DNA of 64,000 nt, from NCBI RefSeq assembly GCF_015476655.1, contig NZ_JABFHF010000017.1, forward strand, positions 1-64,000, written 5' to 3'. The DNA comes from Aquiflexum lacus (GTDB taxonomy: Bacteria > Bacteroidota > Bacteroidia > Cytophagales > Cyclobacteriaceae). Position numbers and translations under genes: made by a program. Positions 27,876-37,366 of this stretch are shown one piece after another; the stretch's first letter is position 1; every line of letters starts with the position of its first letter. The notes below the pieces were generated by a model. The model had not been told where the DNA came from, ran no database searches, and saw only the letters and a list, made by a program, of their open reading frames with translations.

Positions 27876-28652
27876 TCATTTTACTACATTTAAGATAATT
27901 TTTATTTCAAAGACTAAACCTATAGAAGGAACTTCACCTTTGATGACTATGTCATGCTTTCCGAATTTCATTTTCTTGAACATCATAAAATAACCGTCGA
28001 TAAGGCCAGGTTGAGACGATCCCTGAATACATGCATCATAACATTCTTTTAATTCAGGATTTCCGGTAAAATAAAATAAATCTGTACTAAGCCGATATTC
28101 ATTTATATCTTCAACTTCAATGCCATCAAAATAAACTTCCAGTTTTTCAACGGCGTCCATAATTTCTTTGGCATATTCTTTCAAAAACTCCTCTAAACTT
28201 TGTCCATCTGCCGGTTCCCATTCATACTCTGCGGGACAGGGATAATTATTGAAGAAAAATGCGGGCGAAAGAAATACAAATTGGTCTTTGGTGATGGTAT
28301 ATTCAGCGGATGTCTTGTCCAAACTACCATAAGGTGCAATCACTTTATCGGTTAATCTCAGCATTTGTGGTTGAAGGACATTTTCACAATCCAAGGCAAC
28401 AGCTGCTTTTCCAAGTTGGATGGCCCAATCGTCGTTACACTTTCCAAACAAACATGCCGATGTTGGAAACAGGACCGAGGTGTTTATCCGAAGGGTCGGG
28501 TCCGATTCCTCAGCATCCGCAGTTAATTCCTGTACCTTTTCTTCATCCAAAAGAGAAGCTTCACTAATTTCATCATTCTGACAGGAAGTAAACATAAGGA
28601 CTGACGCTAATCCAAAGGTCAGCCCAATTTTCAGGGAAAAATAAGTTTTCAT
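27876..28652 (-). CDS. Lipoprotein of unknown function with paired cysteines
   Basis: The 258-aa product has a signal peptide and lipobox (SVLMFTSC), then an acidic linker (DEEKVQELTADAEESD). The mature region contains cysteines in CLFGKC, CENV, YPCPAEY and CYDACIQ, which could form disulfides outside the cytoplasm. No known domain is recognised. It is monocistronic, with its own terminator and about 600 bp of non-coding DNA upstream. The two lipoprotein genes of this region do not resemble each other. Confidence 0.72.
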   Translation of the reverse strand: MKTYFSLKIGLTFGLASVLMFTSCQNDEISEASLLDEEKVQELTADAEESDPTLRINTSVLFPTSACLFGKCNDDWAIQLGKAAVALDCENVLQPQMLRLTDKVIAPYGSLDKTSAEYTITKDQFVFLSPAFFFNNYPCPAEYEWEPADGQSLEEFLKEYAKEIMDAVEKLEVYFDGIEVEDINEYRLSTDLFYFTGNPELKECYDACIQGSSQPGLIDGYFMMFKKMKFGKHDIVIKGEVPSIGLVFEIKIILNVVK

Positions 28653-29253
28653 TTAGCTGTAATTTAAATGTTTGTACCTACTCTGTTTTAGGATTTTCGG
28701 TATGTTCCTTTTGAATATTTTCAGATAAAGTATTCTTCAAAAAAAAAATGATTGCTTTAGATTATAACAAGCACCGATGAAGCGTACTTTTTTTAAATAC
28801 TTGGTATTATGAAAATTTCAAATGGATTAAAAATGCAGATTTTTGGAATCGAAATAAGTAATATGAAATAGATTGTTTATAGGCTTCTCCAAAATAAAAG
28901 CGGGGTCATTTTTGATAATAGTTGGCCGCTTAAACTGTTGTAATTATAAATTGCATTCTAATTTACAAAAAAAAATATTTAAAACAATTTTTTTGATACT
29001 TTATTATGAATATTTTGGACTATAATTTTAAATTAAAAGTTCCTCTATAATCCTTCTAAGAATATATTTAATTTTTAGTTTTATAAAAAAACCATACCAT
29101 TTTCTCTGACTATAGAGATTACCTGAAATTCTCCAGGGTAGGCTTTCACTTCGTATTCAGGTTTTCATTAGAACCAAGGAGAAAAGAAGATCCACCCAGT
29201 ATGACAGCGCCAAAACCTCCCTAACTTCCAACTCCCCATCTTCCCACTTCAAA
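28653..29253. other. AT-rich intergenic region, no feature recognised
   Basis: Both strands are rich in stops and homopolymer A/T runs. I see no gene, hairpin terminator or RNA gene that I can support. Confidence 0.5.
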
Positions 29254-30558
29254 TCATCTCCTCCAAGCAAAAACCCCAACCACCATAAAACAAACCAAAG
29301 GCAAGACAAATGAAAAATTGACTTCAGGAACGCCCAAGATTCTAATATCGTCATAGCCCGGGCCACCGAAATCCAAAATAACTCCTTGTAGCGTAGGCAT
29401 AATGGCACCACCGACTATCGCCATCACCAAGAATGCAGCACCGTATTTCACGTCTTCTCCAAGTCCCTCCAGGGCAATTCCATAAATGGTCGGAAACATC
29501 AGTGACATGGCAAGAGAAATACCCACTAGGGAATAAAGCCCCAACATACCTTGGATAAATATTGCCCCCAAGGTGAAGCATATCGCCAAAACGGAAAAAT
29601 AGAGCAGTAACCTGGCAGGGGGGAAGTAACGGAATAGAAAAGTACAGATCCATCTTCCCACCAAAAACAGGATCAAAGCAGTATAGGCATAATTGACAGC
29701 GGAAGCATTGTCAATCCCCAATGTTTCGGCGTATTGATAGATATACGTCCATACCATGATTTGTGCGCCCACATAAAACATTTGGGCGATAACCCCTTCT
29801 ACAAACTGGTTTTTTTTTGCCAAGCGTTTCATGGAAGGCCAAAAATCGATGCTGCCGTTTTTGGATTTGTTTTCCGGCATTTTTACCATGAAAATTACCA
29901 CAGCCAAAGCTATGACCACTAATCCTAACATTACATAGGGATTTCTAATGACCAAAAGGTCATTGGTTCGGATAATGGCTTTTGAGGTTTCGTCGAGCGT
30001 GGTATAAATCAGATTTCCATCAGCATCAACATTATTGGATTGTAGTGCATTGAGTATAAACTCTTTGGCAACAAACAAACCTGCTAAAGCCCCCATTGGA
30101 TTAAATGCCTGTGCAAAATTCAATCGTTGTGTGGCTGTTTCTTCAGGTCCCATAGATAGGACGTAAGGATTGGCAGTTGTCTCCAAAAAAGCCAATCCAA
30201 AAGTCAGGATATAGAGTGCTGTTAAAAAGAAGAAATAACTTTCCCATGCAGCAGCAGGGTAAAACAGCAATGCTCCAAAAGCATACAAACCCAATCCAAT
30301 CAGCACCCCAACCTTGTAACTGTATTTCTTGATAAATATCGCAGCAGGCAATGCCATCGTAAAGTATCCCCCATAAAAAGCCATCTGTACCAAAGATGCC
30401 TGCACATTGTTCAATTCCAACACTCGCTTAAATGCAGCCACCATAGGATTGGTGATGTCATTGGCAAATCCCCAAAGCGCAAAAAGGGATGTGATCAAGA
30501 TAAAGGGTAGGAGGAGGGTTCTTGGAATAAGGGGGGAGGAGGTTGGGTTTGTGGGCAT
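29254..30558 (-). CDS. fucP: Sugar MFS transporter, L-fucose permease (FucP) family
   Basis: The 434-aa protein has about 12 transmembrane helices and FucP-family signatures: FALWGFANDITNPMVAAFK in helix 1, QMAFYGGYFTMALPAAIF, LAFLETTANPYVLSMG and RLNFAQAFNPMGA. It would be a sugar:H+ symporter in the inner membrane. The fucose dehydrogenase and fuconolactonase genes 1-4 kb away on the same strand make L-fucose the likely substrate, though family members also take glucose, galactose or N-acetylglucosamine. A second, broken copy of its last codons lies at 27700-27800. The window 30639-30646 gives a -7 element. Confidence 0.9.
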   Translation of the reverse strand: MPTNPTSSPLIPRTLLLPFILITSLFALWGFANDITNPMVAAFKRVLELNNVQASLVQMAFYGGYFTMALPAAIFIKKYSYKVGVLIGLGLYAFGALLFYPAAAWESYFFFLTALYILTFGLAFLETTANPYVLSMGPEETATQRLNFAQAFNPMGALAGLFVAKEFILNALQSNNVDADGNLIYTTLDETSKAIIRTNDLLVIRNPYVMLGLVVIALAVVIFMVKMPENKSKNGSIDFWPSMKRLAKKNQFVEGVIAQMFYVGAQIMVWTYIYQYAETLGIDNASAVNYAYTALILFLVGRWICTFLFRYFPPARLLLYFSVLAICFTLGAIFIQGMLGLYSLVGISLAMSLMFPTIYGIALEGLGEDVKYGAAFLVMAIVGGAIMPTLQGVILDFGGPGYDDIRILGVPEVNFSFVLPLVCFMVVGVFAWRR

Positions 30559-30998
30559 AGGATGGTTGGGAGGTTATAGGGTTGTTCTATTTTGTCAAAC
30601 TAAGTTTGTCCTGTAAAAAGTATTTGCTTCATTTGGATCAAAGGTAAAGTTAATAAGATTACATGTATGTAAGCAATGATGCCAGTAAAATGGTAATTCA
30701 ATTTAAATCTCGCCATGACCTTAAATTTCCAGTAGATCCCCGACTGCCGGCAGGTTGGGGACTTCCAACCGGTTTGCAGTAGAATATTGGGCTGCTGGCA
30801 AGGAAGCGTATAACCATTTAAGATTATGGATTTACCCTTACATGTATTTACAGTCACCAAATACAGATTGTGAGTGAGACACTTGTCAAAGCGGTTGCGT
30901 CTAGTTAAAAATTAATTGCTTCTACAAAGAAATATTTTAGGATAGTATTTTTTCTAAAGGCATAGTTAAATATATTTAGTAACGAAAAAACCAATATA
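30559..30998. other. Divergent intergenic region between fucP and an outer membrane protein gene
   Basis: It holds the fucP -7 element and an imperfect hairpin-rich stretch at 30735-30775 (CCCCGACTGCCGGCAGG, GGGGACTTCCAACC). No gene or clear regulator site is seen. Confidence 0.4.
30639..30646 (-). promoter_or_regulatory. Putative -7 element (TACCTTTG) of fucP
   Basis: The minus strand reads TACCTTTG, an exact fit to TAnnTTTG, 80 nt before the fucP ATG, which implies a leader of about 75 nt. A -33 box is not clear. Confidence 0.45.
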
Positions 30999-31532
30999 AT
31001 GAATAAAACAGTATTGTCCCTCATTGCTTTGATGCTCTTGGGAAACATCTCATGTACGCAAGCCCAAGACGGATTCAAAAGAAATACAGTATTTGGGGAA
31101 TTAGCAGGGCCGGGAGGACTGTTTTCCCTTAATTATGACCTTAGATTTGGGGATATTCCAACTGGCTTTGGGATGAGGACTGGAGTTGGCTATTTTCAAT
31201 GGTCGAGTGATCGGATGGTCACGATACCTTTGATGGTCAATTGGCTACTTGGTGCAAATGGAAAGTACTTGGAATTGGGGGCAGGATTATCTCTTGCATA
31301 TTCGGAGACCTTCAAGTATAATCCAAATATGCATTCAGGTATAGAAGATTTTCGGCCCAGTTCTAGATTTGGACTTTGGCAAACACCTTTATTGAATGTA
31401 GGATACAGGAGGCAGCCCATTGATGGCGGCTTTAATTTTAGAGCAGGGCTTTCACCTTTTGTTAGTTTGGGTGGTCGTATGGGTTTACAGGTCATACCAT
31501 GGCCTTATTTATCTTTTGGCCTCACCTTTTAA
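30999..31532 (+). CDS. Small outer membrane beta-barrel-like protein
   Basis: The 177-aa product has an N-terminal signal peptide (LIALMLLGNISCTQAQ; a Cys precedes the TQAQ cleavage region, so a lipobox is not excluded). The mature part has alternating strands rich in Gly and aromatics (GGLFSLNYDLRFG, GFGMRTGVGYFQW, YLELGAGLSLAYSE) and ends on the aromatic residue Phe (YLSFGLTF), as many outer membrane barrels do. It would be a small 8-strand barrel. No specific function is suggested. It is divergent from fucP. Confidence 0.75.
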   Translation: MNKTVLSLIALMLLGNISCTQAQDGFKRNTVFGELAGPGGLFSLNYDLRFGDIPTGFGMRTGVGYFQWSSDRMVTIPLMVNWLLGANGKYLELGAGLSLAYSETFKYNPNMHSGIEDFRPSSRFGLWQTPLLNVGYRRQPIDGGFNFRAGLSPFVSLGGRMGLQVIPWPYLSFGLTF

Positions 31533-31764
31533 CTTCTTACCTGATCATCCCCCTGAATCACCTATTTGAAAAAGTCGACAGGACTCGCCTCTCTTAAGGT
31601 TATCAGCAGTGCCCCGTGAGCAGATATGTCTACTGCAAAGAATTACAGCGGATCCGAAATTCTTTTCCCGACCTATCAGGTTTCGATCTCGCATCTCTAA
31701 TCTTTAGTTTTGAACCTTGTTTCCCTGATACTCGGGGCAGGCTATGTATCTTGAGTCTCTTTTC
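31533..31764. repeat. Intergenic dispersed repeat copy
   Basis: 31723-31746 is the reverse complement of 99-122 with 23 of 24 bases the same (core CTCGGGGCAGGCTATG). Nearby TCTCGCATCTCTAATCTT resembles the TCT-array seen at other gene edges. Confidence 0.6.
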
Positions 31765-32544
31765 TCACAACGCCCTATCCAAATGCGTGTAGCCACCATC
31801 TACAAAGATATGCTGTCCTGTGGTGTGGGATGACCGATTGGAGAGGAGGAAAACAACGGTATCAGCTATTTCTTTTGCAGTGGTCATCCTGTTTTCAAAA
31901 GGTATTTTCCTTTCAATTTCCTTCAATTTTAAATTAGGGTTTTCGAAGGTTTCCAGCCAATTTTTGTACAAAGGTGTCATCACTTCGGCAGGAATGACAG
32001 CATTGACCCGAATACCGTATTTCAAAAGTTCTACTGCCCATTCTCTTGTCAATGACAGCTGCCCCCCTTTAGCTGCGATATAGCCGCTTGTATTTCCTTG
32101 GCCTGTGATTGCTGTTTTGCTGCCGATATTGACAATACTTCCTTTTGTTTCCTTTAAATAAGGAAGGGCATAGTGGACCAAATCGTAGTAATGCCCAAGA
32201 TTTTTCTCAACTGAAGCTCTAAAAGCTTCGGGAGTCCCATTCTCCAAACCCACGCCGTCGTTCGATCCTGCATTGTTGACCACACCATCAATTCTCCCAA
32301 AAGCTTTGACAGTTTGTTCAATAGCATCTTTGGCATCACTAGGATTTGAAAGTCTTTTGGCGATATGCAATGATTTTATCCCATTGGTATTGAATTCAAC
32401 CATCAATTTTTTTCCCTCAATTACCGATGGATCAATAATGACAGGGTAACCACCCTCTTCCGCGATACATCGACTGATGGCCTCACCTATCCCCTTGGCA
32501 CCACCTGAAATGAGAAATACTTTTTGTTGAATCTGAAGGTCCAT
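31765..32544 (-). CDS. L-fucose dehydrogenase (SDR family)
   Basis: The 259-aa SDR has SGGAKGIGEAIS for NAD(P) binding, VVNNAGS, and Ser with YIAAK as catalytic residues. Its C-terminus, HTTGQHIFVDGGYTHLDRAL, is a hallmark of characterised bacterial L-fucose dehydrogenases of the oxidative pathway. It would oxidise L-fucose to fuconolactone in the cytoplasm. The next gene upstream encodes the lactonase, 47 nt away, so the two form an operon transcribed lactonase first. 2-keto-3-deoxyfuconate dehydrogenase is the main alternative. Confidence 0.85.
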   Translation of the reverse strand: MDLQIQQKVFLISGGAKGIGEAISRCIAEEGGYPVIIDPSVIEGKKLMVEFNTNGIKSLHIAKRLSNPSDAKDAIEQTVKAFGRIDGVVNNAGSNDGVGLENGTPEAFRASVEKNLGHYYDLVHYALPYLKETKGSIVNIGSKTAITGQGNTSGYIAAKGGQLSLTREWAVELLKYGIRVNAVIPAEVMTPLYKNWLETFENPNLKLKEIERKIPFENRMTTAKEIADTVVFLLSNRSSHTTGQHIFVDGGYTHLDRAL

Positions 32545-32591
32545 GACGTTTTATCTTATGATTCCAATAAAATCCTGTTTTCCCTAGAACT

Positions 32592-33416
32592 TTAAATTTT
32601 ATAAAATCTTGCCGCATTTTCTCCAAAAATAGCAGCTTTTTCATTTGAACTGAAATTTTTAAAAAAATTGGCAGGAATAGCATAAACCTCCTGATAAGTT
32701 GCTGCCAACAAACATACCGGCCAATCACTTCCATACATCAACCTTTTTGTACCAAAGCTTTCTGCGATAAAATCCAAATAGGGGTAAAACTGCTCTTTTT
32801 CCCAATGATACCAATTGGCTTCCGTGACCATTCCTGAAACTTTACAACTCACATTTGGCAGTAAGGCCATTGCCTTCATTCCTTGACTCCAGAATTCAAA
32901 TTCTCCATTTTTGATATCCGGTTTGGCCAAGTGGTCAATCACAAATGGTTGTTTGGGAAATTTTTTGGCAAAATGGAAAGCCTTCTCAAGGTGTTTGGGA
33001 TAAATCAGGATATCATAAGTGAAACCATACTTTTCCAACAAAGAGATACTATTCAAAAAAAACTTATCTTCCATGGCTTCAGGTGGTAATGCCTGTAGAA
33101 TTACCCGGAAACCTGCCAATTTTTTCTCGGATTGGTAAACTTCTAATTTGGATTCAACATCTGCTGAAAAAAAATCAACCCAAGCTACTACTTTTTTTAC
33201 CCATGGATTAGCATTTGCTATTTGCAATAGGAAATTGGTTTCCATTTCTGATTGGTCTGCCTGTACCGCAATGCAGCCATCTATTCCAGCTTTGTCCAAC
33301 TCCGGCTTCAGATCTTTTGGCAAAAAATCCCGCTGAATGACTTTCATGCTGGAATCAATCCAAGCATCCCTCACAGGATCGAATTTCCAAAAATGCTGAT
33401 GGGAGTCGAGTTGCAA
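32592..33416 (-). CDS. Amidohydrolase family L-fuconolactonase
   Basis: The 274-aa product begins LDSHQHFWKFDP, where the HxH metal ligands sit, followed by AWIDSSM, FLPKDL, WVDFFS and LMYGSDWPVC with the conserved Asp. These are typical of the amidohydrolase subgroup COG3618, which includes L-fuconolactone and L-rhamnono-lactone hydrolases. Coupled to the SDR downstream by 47 nt, hydrolysis of fuconolactone to fuconate is the best reading. Dehydratase and aldolase genes for the later steps are not in this window. Confidence 0.85.
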   Translation of the reverse strand: MQLDSHQHFWKFDPVRDAWIDSSMKVIQRDFLPKDLKPELDKAGIDGCIAVQADQSEMETNFLLQIANANPWVKKVVAWVDFFSADVESKLEVYQSEKKLAGFRVILQALPPEAMEDKFFLNSISLLEKYGFTYDILIYPKHLEKAFHFAKKFPKQPFVIDHLAKPDIKNGEFEFWSQGMKAMALLPNVSCKVSGMVTEANWYHWEKEQFYPYLDFIAESFGTKRLMYGSDWPVCLLAATYQEVYAIPANFFKNFSSNEKAAIFGENAARFYKI

Positions 33417-33540
33417 TTCTTTAGATTTAAGACGTGAGACTTGAGTAAATGTGACTTCAGGGGCAAATGTGCGGTAGGCAGTTCAGTTTACAGTAGGCTA
33501 CCAACTGCAAACTGAGACTGCCCACTGAACACCGGAACGA

Positions 33541-34743
33541 CTAATAGCGTCTTCTTCTCCCTTGATTCTGCTGTGGCTTCTTTTTTTTCTCGGGCGCCTG
33601 TTCTTTCATGACGCCTTTAAATTCATAAGGATGACCTTCGACAATAGGGATTTTTTTCCCTATCAGTTTTTCTATATCCTTGAGGTCCTTTAATTCTTCT
33701 GCATCACAAAAAGACATGGCAATACCGGAATTTCCTGCCCTGCCTGTTCTACCGATTCGGTGAACATAGGTTTCCGGGATATTGGGTAGGTCAAAATTAA
33801 ATACATTGGCCAATTCATCAATATCGATTCCTCTTGCGGCTATATCTGTGGCAACCAAAACCTGTAGCTTACCACTTTTAAAATCATTTAGGGCATTTTG
33901 TCTGGCATTCTGACTCTTGTTGCCATGGATAGCAGCTGCTTTTACATTTTCCTTCACAAGAAATTTGACAACCCTATCGGCGCCATGTTTGGTCCGGGTA
34001 AATACCAATGCAGAACCGATATTCTTTTTATCCAAAAGATGTAGTAACAGTTTGGGCTTGTCTGCTTTGTAAGTAAGAAAAAGCCTTTGCTCAATTTTAT
34101 CCACTGTGGATGAAGGTGGGGTAACTTCCACAAAAGCAGGTTTGGTCAATAAGGTATCAGCGAGCTTCTGGATTTCGGGCGGCATGGTGGCCGAGAAGAA
34201 CAAAGTCTGTCTTTTTTGGGGAAGCAGGGCGATGATTTTTTTCACATCATGGATAAAACCCATGTCCAACATCCTGTCTGCCTCATCCAAGACAAATATT
34301 TCAAGATGCCTGAGGTCAACAAATTTCTGGTTAATCAGATCAATAAGCCTTCCCGGAGTGGCTACCAGTACATCAATGCCTCTTTTCAGGGCATTGGTCT
34401 GATGAAGTTGTGAGACTCCGCCAAAAATAACGGTATGTCTGATATCTGCGAATTTGCCATACGCGGCAAAACTTTCGTCAATCTGAATGGCCAATTCTCT
34501 GGTCGGTGTTAAGATCAGGGATTTGATTCCAGGTCTTCTTTGTTTGTGCTGACTGAGCAATTGAATGATGGGTATTGCAAATGCAGCGGTTTTTCCGGTG
34601 CCAGTCTGTGCGCATCCCAACAGGTCTCTGCCTCCTAATACTAGAGGGATGGCTTGTTGCTGAATGGGCGTGGGGGTAGTGTATCCTTCGTTGGCGACCG
34701 CCTTAAGGATAGGGTCAATAATTCCTAAATTTTTGAATGCCAT
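33541..34743 (-). CDS. rhlE: DEAD-box RNA helicase, RhlE family
   Basis: The 400-aa protein has the motifs in order: [11 protein letters not shown] (Q motif), [11 protein letters not shown] (Walker A), [25 protein letters not shown] (DEAD), [23 protein letters not shown] and [10 protein letters not shown]. The short Lys/Gln/Arg-rich tail ([15 protein letters not shown]) should bind RNA. It likely remodels rRNA or mRNA. A leader of more than 100 nt is suggested by a TACCTTTA element at 34851-34858. It is not in an operon with its neighbours. Confidence 0.94.
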   Translation of the reverse strand: MAFKNLGIIDPILKAVANEGYTTPTPIQQQAIPLVLGGRDLLGCAQTGTGKTAAFAIPIIQLLSQHKQRRPGIKSLILTPTRELAIQIDESFAAYGKFADIRHTVIFGGVSQLHQTNALKRGIDVLVATPGRLIDLINQKFVDLRHLEIFVLDEADRMLDMGFIHDVKKIIALLPQKRQTLFFSATMPPEIQKLADTLLTKPAFVEVTPPSSTVDKIEQRLFLTYKADKPKLLLHLLDKKNIGSALVFTRTKHGADRVVKFLVKENVKAAAIHGNKSQNARQNALNDFKSGKLQVLVATDIAARGIDIDELANVFNFDLPNIPETYVHRIGRTGRAGNSGIAMSFCDAEELKDLKDIEKLIGKKIPIVEGHPYEFKGVMKEQAPEKKKKPQQNQGRRRRY

Positions 34744-34850
34744 GTTGGCTGAATGTAAATGGGCTGAGTGAGATGTTGTATGTTCTGACCCAGCGGGGAG
34801 ATTGATTAAAAGCGGCCTACAACTTGCCGTGCTTTATTTATAAAGTATTG

Positions 34851-34878
34851 TAAAGGTAAGGTTTTTTTGTCTAGCAAA
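34851..34878 (-). promoter_or_regulatory. Putative promoter of rhlE (TTTG-N16-TACCTTTA)
   Basis: On the minus strand TTTG (34875-34878) is followed after 16 nt by TACCTTTA (34851-34858), close to the Bacteroidota pattern. The implied 5' leader of about 100 nt before the ATG at 34743 would be long enough for post-transcriptional control. Confidence 0.35.
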
Positions 34879-34892
34879 GCATATTTTGTTTA

Positions 34893-34920
34893 TTCCAGCA
34901 AAGATGCCAAGGCGCAAAGA
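34893..34920 (+). repeat. Copy of the CCCGCAAAG/CGCAAAGA dispersed repeat
   Basis: This copy (core CAGCAAAGATGCCAAGGCG) belongs to the family seen at 17744, 22661, 41504, 41539, 41572 and 42187. It is in no gene. Confidence 0.6.
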
Positions 34921-35016
34921 AAAAAGTCTTTGTCTAAAACTTTATCAATACATCTGAATTTGAATTAAATAGGAAATGATTTTTACCCGAAAAAAAAGAT
35001 AAAAAACAGGATTAGA

Positions 35017-35240
35017 TCAACCCACCTGAAGCATATAACCTCTTCCCCTGATATTTTCAAGTTGGATACTTGGATCCAAAAGCAGTTTTTTGCGGAGTTT
35101 GGATACAAACATATCCAGACTTCTTCCTACAAATACCCCTCCATCTTCCCAGATTTCTTTGAGTAGCGTTCTCGCTCCAAAATCTGATTTTGATGGGAGG
35201 CAAAAAGTTTGAGCGATTTTTTTTAAGAATTCGATCCCTC
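35017..35240 (-). pseudogene. Frameshifted winged-helix remnant of an OmpR-type response regulator
   Basis: The minus strand reads LKLFASHQNQILERE in one frame and, after a one-base shift, TLLKEIWEDGGVFVGRSLDM, FVSKLRKKLLLDPSIQLENI and RGRGYMLQVG before a TGA at 35017-35019. Together these form the OmpR/PhoB C-terminal DNA-binding domain. The receiver domain and the linker are gone, and the one-base loss breaks what remains. It is divergent from the TPR histidine kinase at 35402, so the pair may once have been a two-component system. Confidence 0.78.
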
Positions 35241-35401
35241 AACATAGAGATGGTTGTTGACAAAAGTATCATGTATATCATCCGCCCGACCTCATTGCTT
35301 ACGTTTTGATTTTGTTAAGATAGAATGCATATTTACTTGATCATCTTTAGTTCACGCCACCAACTTACTATCTCCATTCTTAATTTACCAATTGATTTAT
35401 T

Positions 35402-37366
35402 ATGTTAACTGTGTTATTGCTGTTCTTTTCTTTTGCAGCAGCCTTTACTACCCAACAATCCTATCCCGACAGCCTAAAATCAATTATTCATCAAGCTGAT
35501 AATGATTCCATTAAAGCGCATCTTTTTTTTAGTCTGAGCAAGCATTACTATACTTTTGATCAAGATAGTGCGATTTATTTTGCCAATAAATCTATTGAAA
35601 TTTCCGAAGAATTGGGATTGAAAAAAAACCATGGCAATGCTTTAAACATATTGGGAGTTAGTAATTTGATCAAATCAGACTACGAGGCTGCATTAAAAGC
35701 CCATTTTGAAGCACTCAAAATAAGGGAGGTGTTAAAGGACTCTGTAGGTATGTTGGAGTCTAATCTAAATCTTGGGAATATTTACTATCGGTCAAAAGAG
35801 CTGGATAAAGCAGCTAAATTCTACCATGATGCACTTTTTTTTGGATTGAAAATCAATAATCAAAGAGGATTGGGACTCATTTATAACAACTTGGGAAGTT
35901 ATCACCTGGATAGATGGAATTTGAACCAAAATCAAGAAGATTTTGACGCTGCCTTGGAATATCTTCAGAAGTCTTTAGGGATCAAAGAAACTTTGGGAGA
36001 CAACCGTGGAATGATCAATACGCTCAATCAGTTATCGGACCTTTATGAAGAAATCGGAGACGACAAAAAGAGGTTTGAATTATTACAACGTGCTTGGGTG
36101 ATAACCAAAAATTTCAATGATGTAGAGAGTAAACTTGGAGTTTTGGGTAACCTGGTTCAATACTACTATGAAAAAGGGGAAATGTATAAAGCCCTCGATT
36201 ATGCCAATCAACAATTTGAGATTGCGGAAAATTCTAAATCGCCCTATCAGATTTCCATTGCTGCGGAGAAAATTGCCAAAATTGCGGCATCACTTAACAA
36301 TTATTCGCTAGCCTACCGATTCCTGACCATTCAAAAAGCCAATGAGGAAATTTTGTTCAATGAAAACAGGCAAAAAATCAGGGATGAGCTCACCATCCAA
36401 TATGAAAGTGAAAAGAAAGAATTGGAAAACCAACAGCTGCTTAAAGACCAGGAATATTTTGCCCTTTCCTTGAAGAGGAAAAATGAAGTATTGATGGTCA
36501 TCGTCATTGCCGTGCTGGTATTGTTGGTTTTATTCTGGATCCAATTAAAAAATCATAGAAAACTAAAATCAACACATCAGAAATTAAAAGAAGCACATGA
36601 TTTGGTAAACCGACAGCATCTTCAAATTCAGGAACAAGCCGAAAGCCTACATGAAACCAACAAAGCTTTAGATGTTGCCAACAAATTCAGGGATAAAATA
36701 TTTTCAGTAATATCCCATGATCTCAGAGCACCTTTTGCCAATATTCAAAGTACCATTTCACTTTGGAATTCACAGTTGCTCTCAAACCAAGAAATGGAGG
36801 AAGTGATGTCAATGATTTCGAAGAATAATGATGCTGCATTTTTGATGCTGGAAAATCTCTTGGACTGGGCAAGAACTCAAATGGAATCAAATGAGGTGCA
36901 ATTTCATGAAATTAATCTGAACAAACTCTTAGAAGAAAACAAACAGCTTTTCAATGTCCAAATGAACCGAAAAAATGTGGAATTGATCAATCATGTTCCG
37001 GAAAGCAGGTTTGTCAACAGCGATAAGGAGAGATTGAATTTTATCATCAGAAATTTCCTGCTGAATGCGATTAAATTCACACCGGAGGGTGGTAAAATAG
37101 AGGTGGAGTTTAAAGATGTGAATAATGGGGAAATCCTTATTAAAGACTCCGGAGTAGGCATTAAACCGGAGTTGATTAGCAAACTATTTAAGATTCAGAC
37201 TTTATCTACCAAAGGCACTGCCGGTGAAAGCGGCGCAGGGATAGGTTTGATGCTCTGTAAGGATTTTGCAGAAAGCATAAATGCTGAATTAGCAGTGGAA
37301 AGCTCGATTAATAATGGGAGTACATTTATTATCAGATTGGGCGCAAAATTGATCCCGACTTACTGA
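35402..37366 (+). CDS. Histidine kinase with periplasmic TPR sensor domain
   Basis: The 654-aa protein starts with a signal peptide (LLLFFSFAAAFT). TPR units follow over about 40-330 (LNILGVSNLIKSDYEAALK, LNLGNIYYRSKELDKAAKFY), then a coiled segment, a transmembrane helix (about 363-382), a short coiled coil, HisKA with VISHDLRAPFANIQ (H near 439) and HATPase_c with N-box LNFIIRNFLLNAIKFTPEGG and G-boxes DSGVGIKPELI, GAGIGLMLCKDF. The TPR part would lie in the periplasm. This is a common Bacteroidota kinase class. The only response-regulator trace nearby is the frameshifted remnant upstream, so its partner must be elsewhere. Confidence 0.92.
   Translation: MLTVLLLFFSFAAAFTTQQSYPDSLKSIIHQADNDSIKAHLFFSLSKHYYTFDQDSAIYFANKSIEISEELGLKKNHGNALNILGVSNLIKSDYEAALKAHFEALKIREVLKDSVGMLESNLNLGNIYYRSKELDKAAKFYHDALFFGLKINNQRGLGLIYNNLGSYHLDRWNLNQNQEDFDAALEYLQKSLGIKETLGDNRGMINTLNQLSDLYEEIGDDKKRFELLQRAWVITKNFNDVESKLGVLGNLVQYYYEKGEMYKALDYANQQFEIAENSKSPYQISIAAEKIAKIAASLNNYSLAYRFLTIQKANEEILFNENRQKIRDELTIQYESEKKELENQQLLKDQEYFALSLKRKNEVLMVIVIAVLVLLVLFWIQLKNHRKLKSTHQKLKEAHDLVNRQHLQIQEQAESLHETNKALDVANKFRDKIFSVISHDLRAPFANIQSTISLWNSQLLSNQEMEEVMSMISKNNDAAFLMLENLLDWARTQMESNEVQFHEINLNKLLEENKQLFNVQMNRKNVELINHVPESRFVNSDKERLNFIIRNFLLNAIKFTPEGGKIEVEFKDVNNGEILIKDSGVGIKPELISKLFKIQTLSTKGTAGESGAGIGLMLCKDFAESINAELAVESSINNGSTFIIRLGAKLIPTY

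Noticed and set aside
29157-29411. 84-codon minus-strand frame at the permease end
   Set aside because: It is a frame-shifted reading of the permease C-terminus and downstream noncoding DNA.
35057-35281. 74-codon frame as a gene
   Set aside because: It is the wrong frame of the response-regulator remnant; the regulator sequence is in the other two frames.
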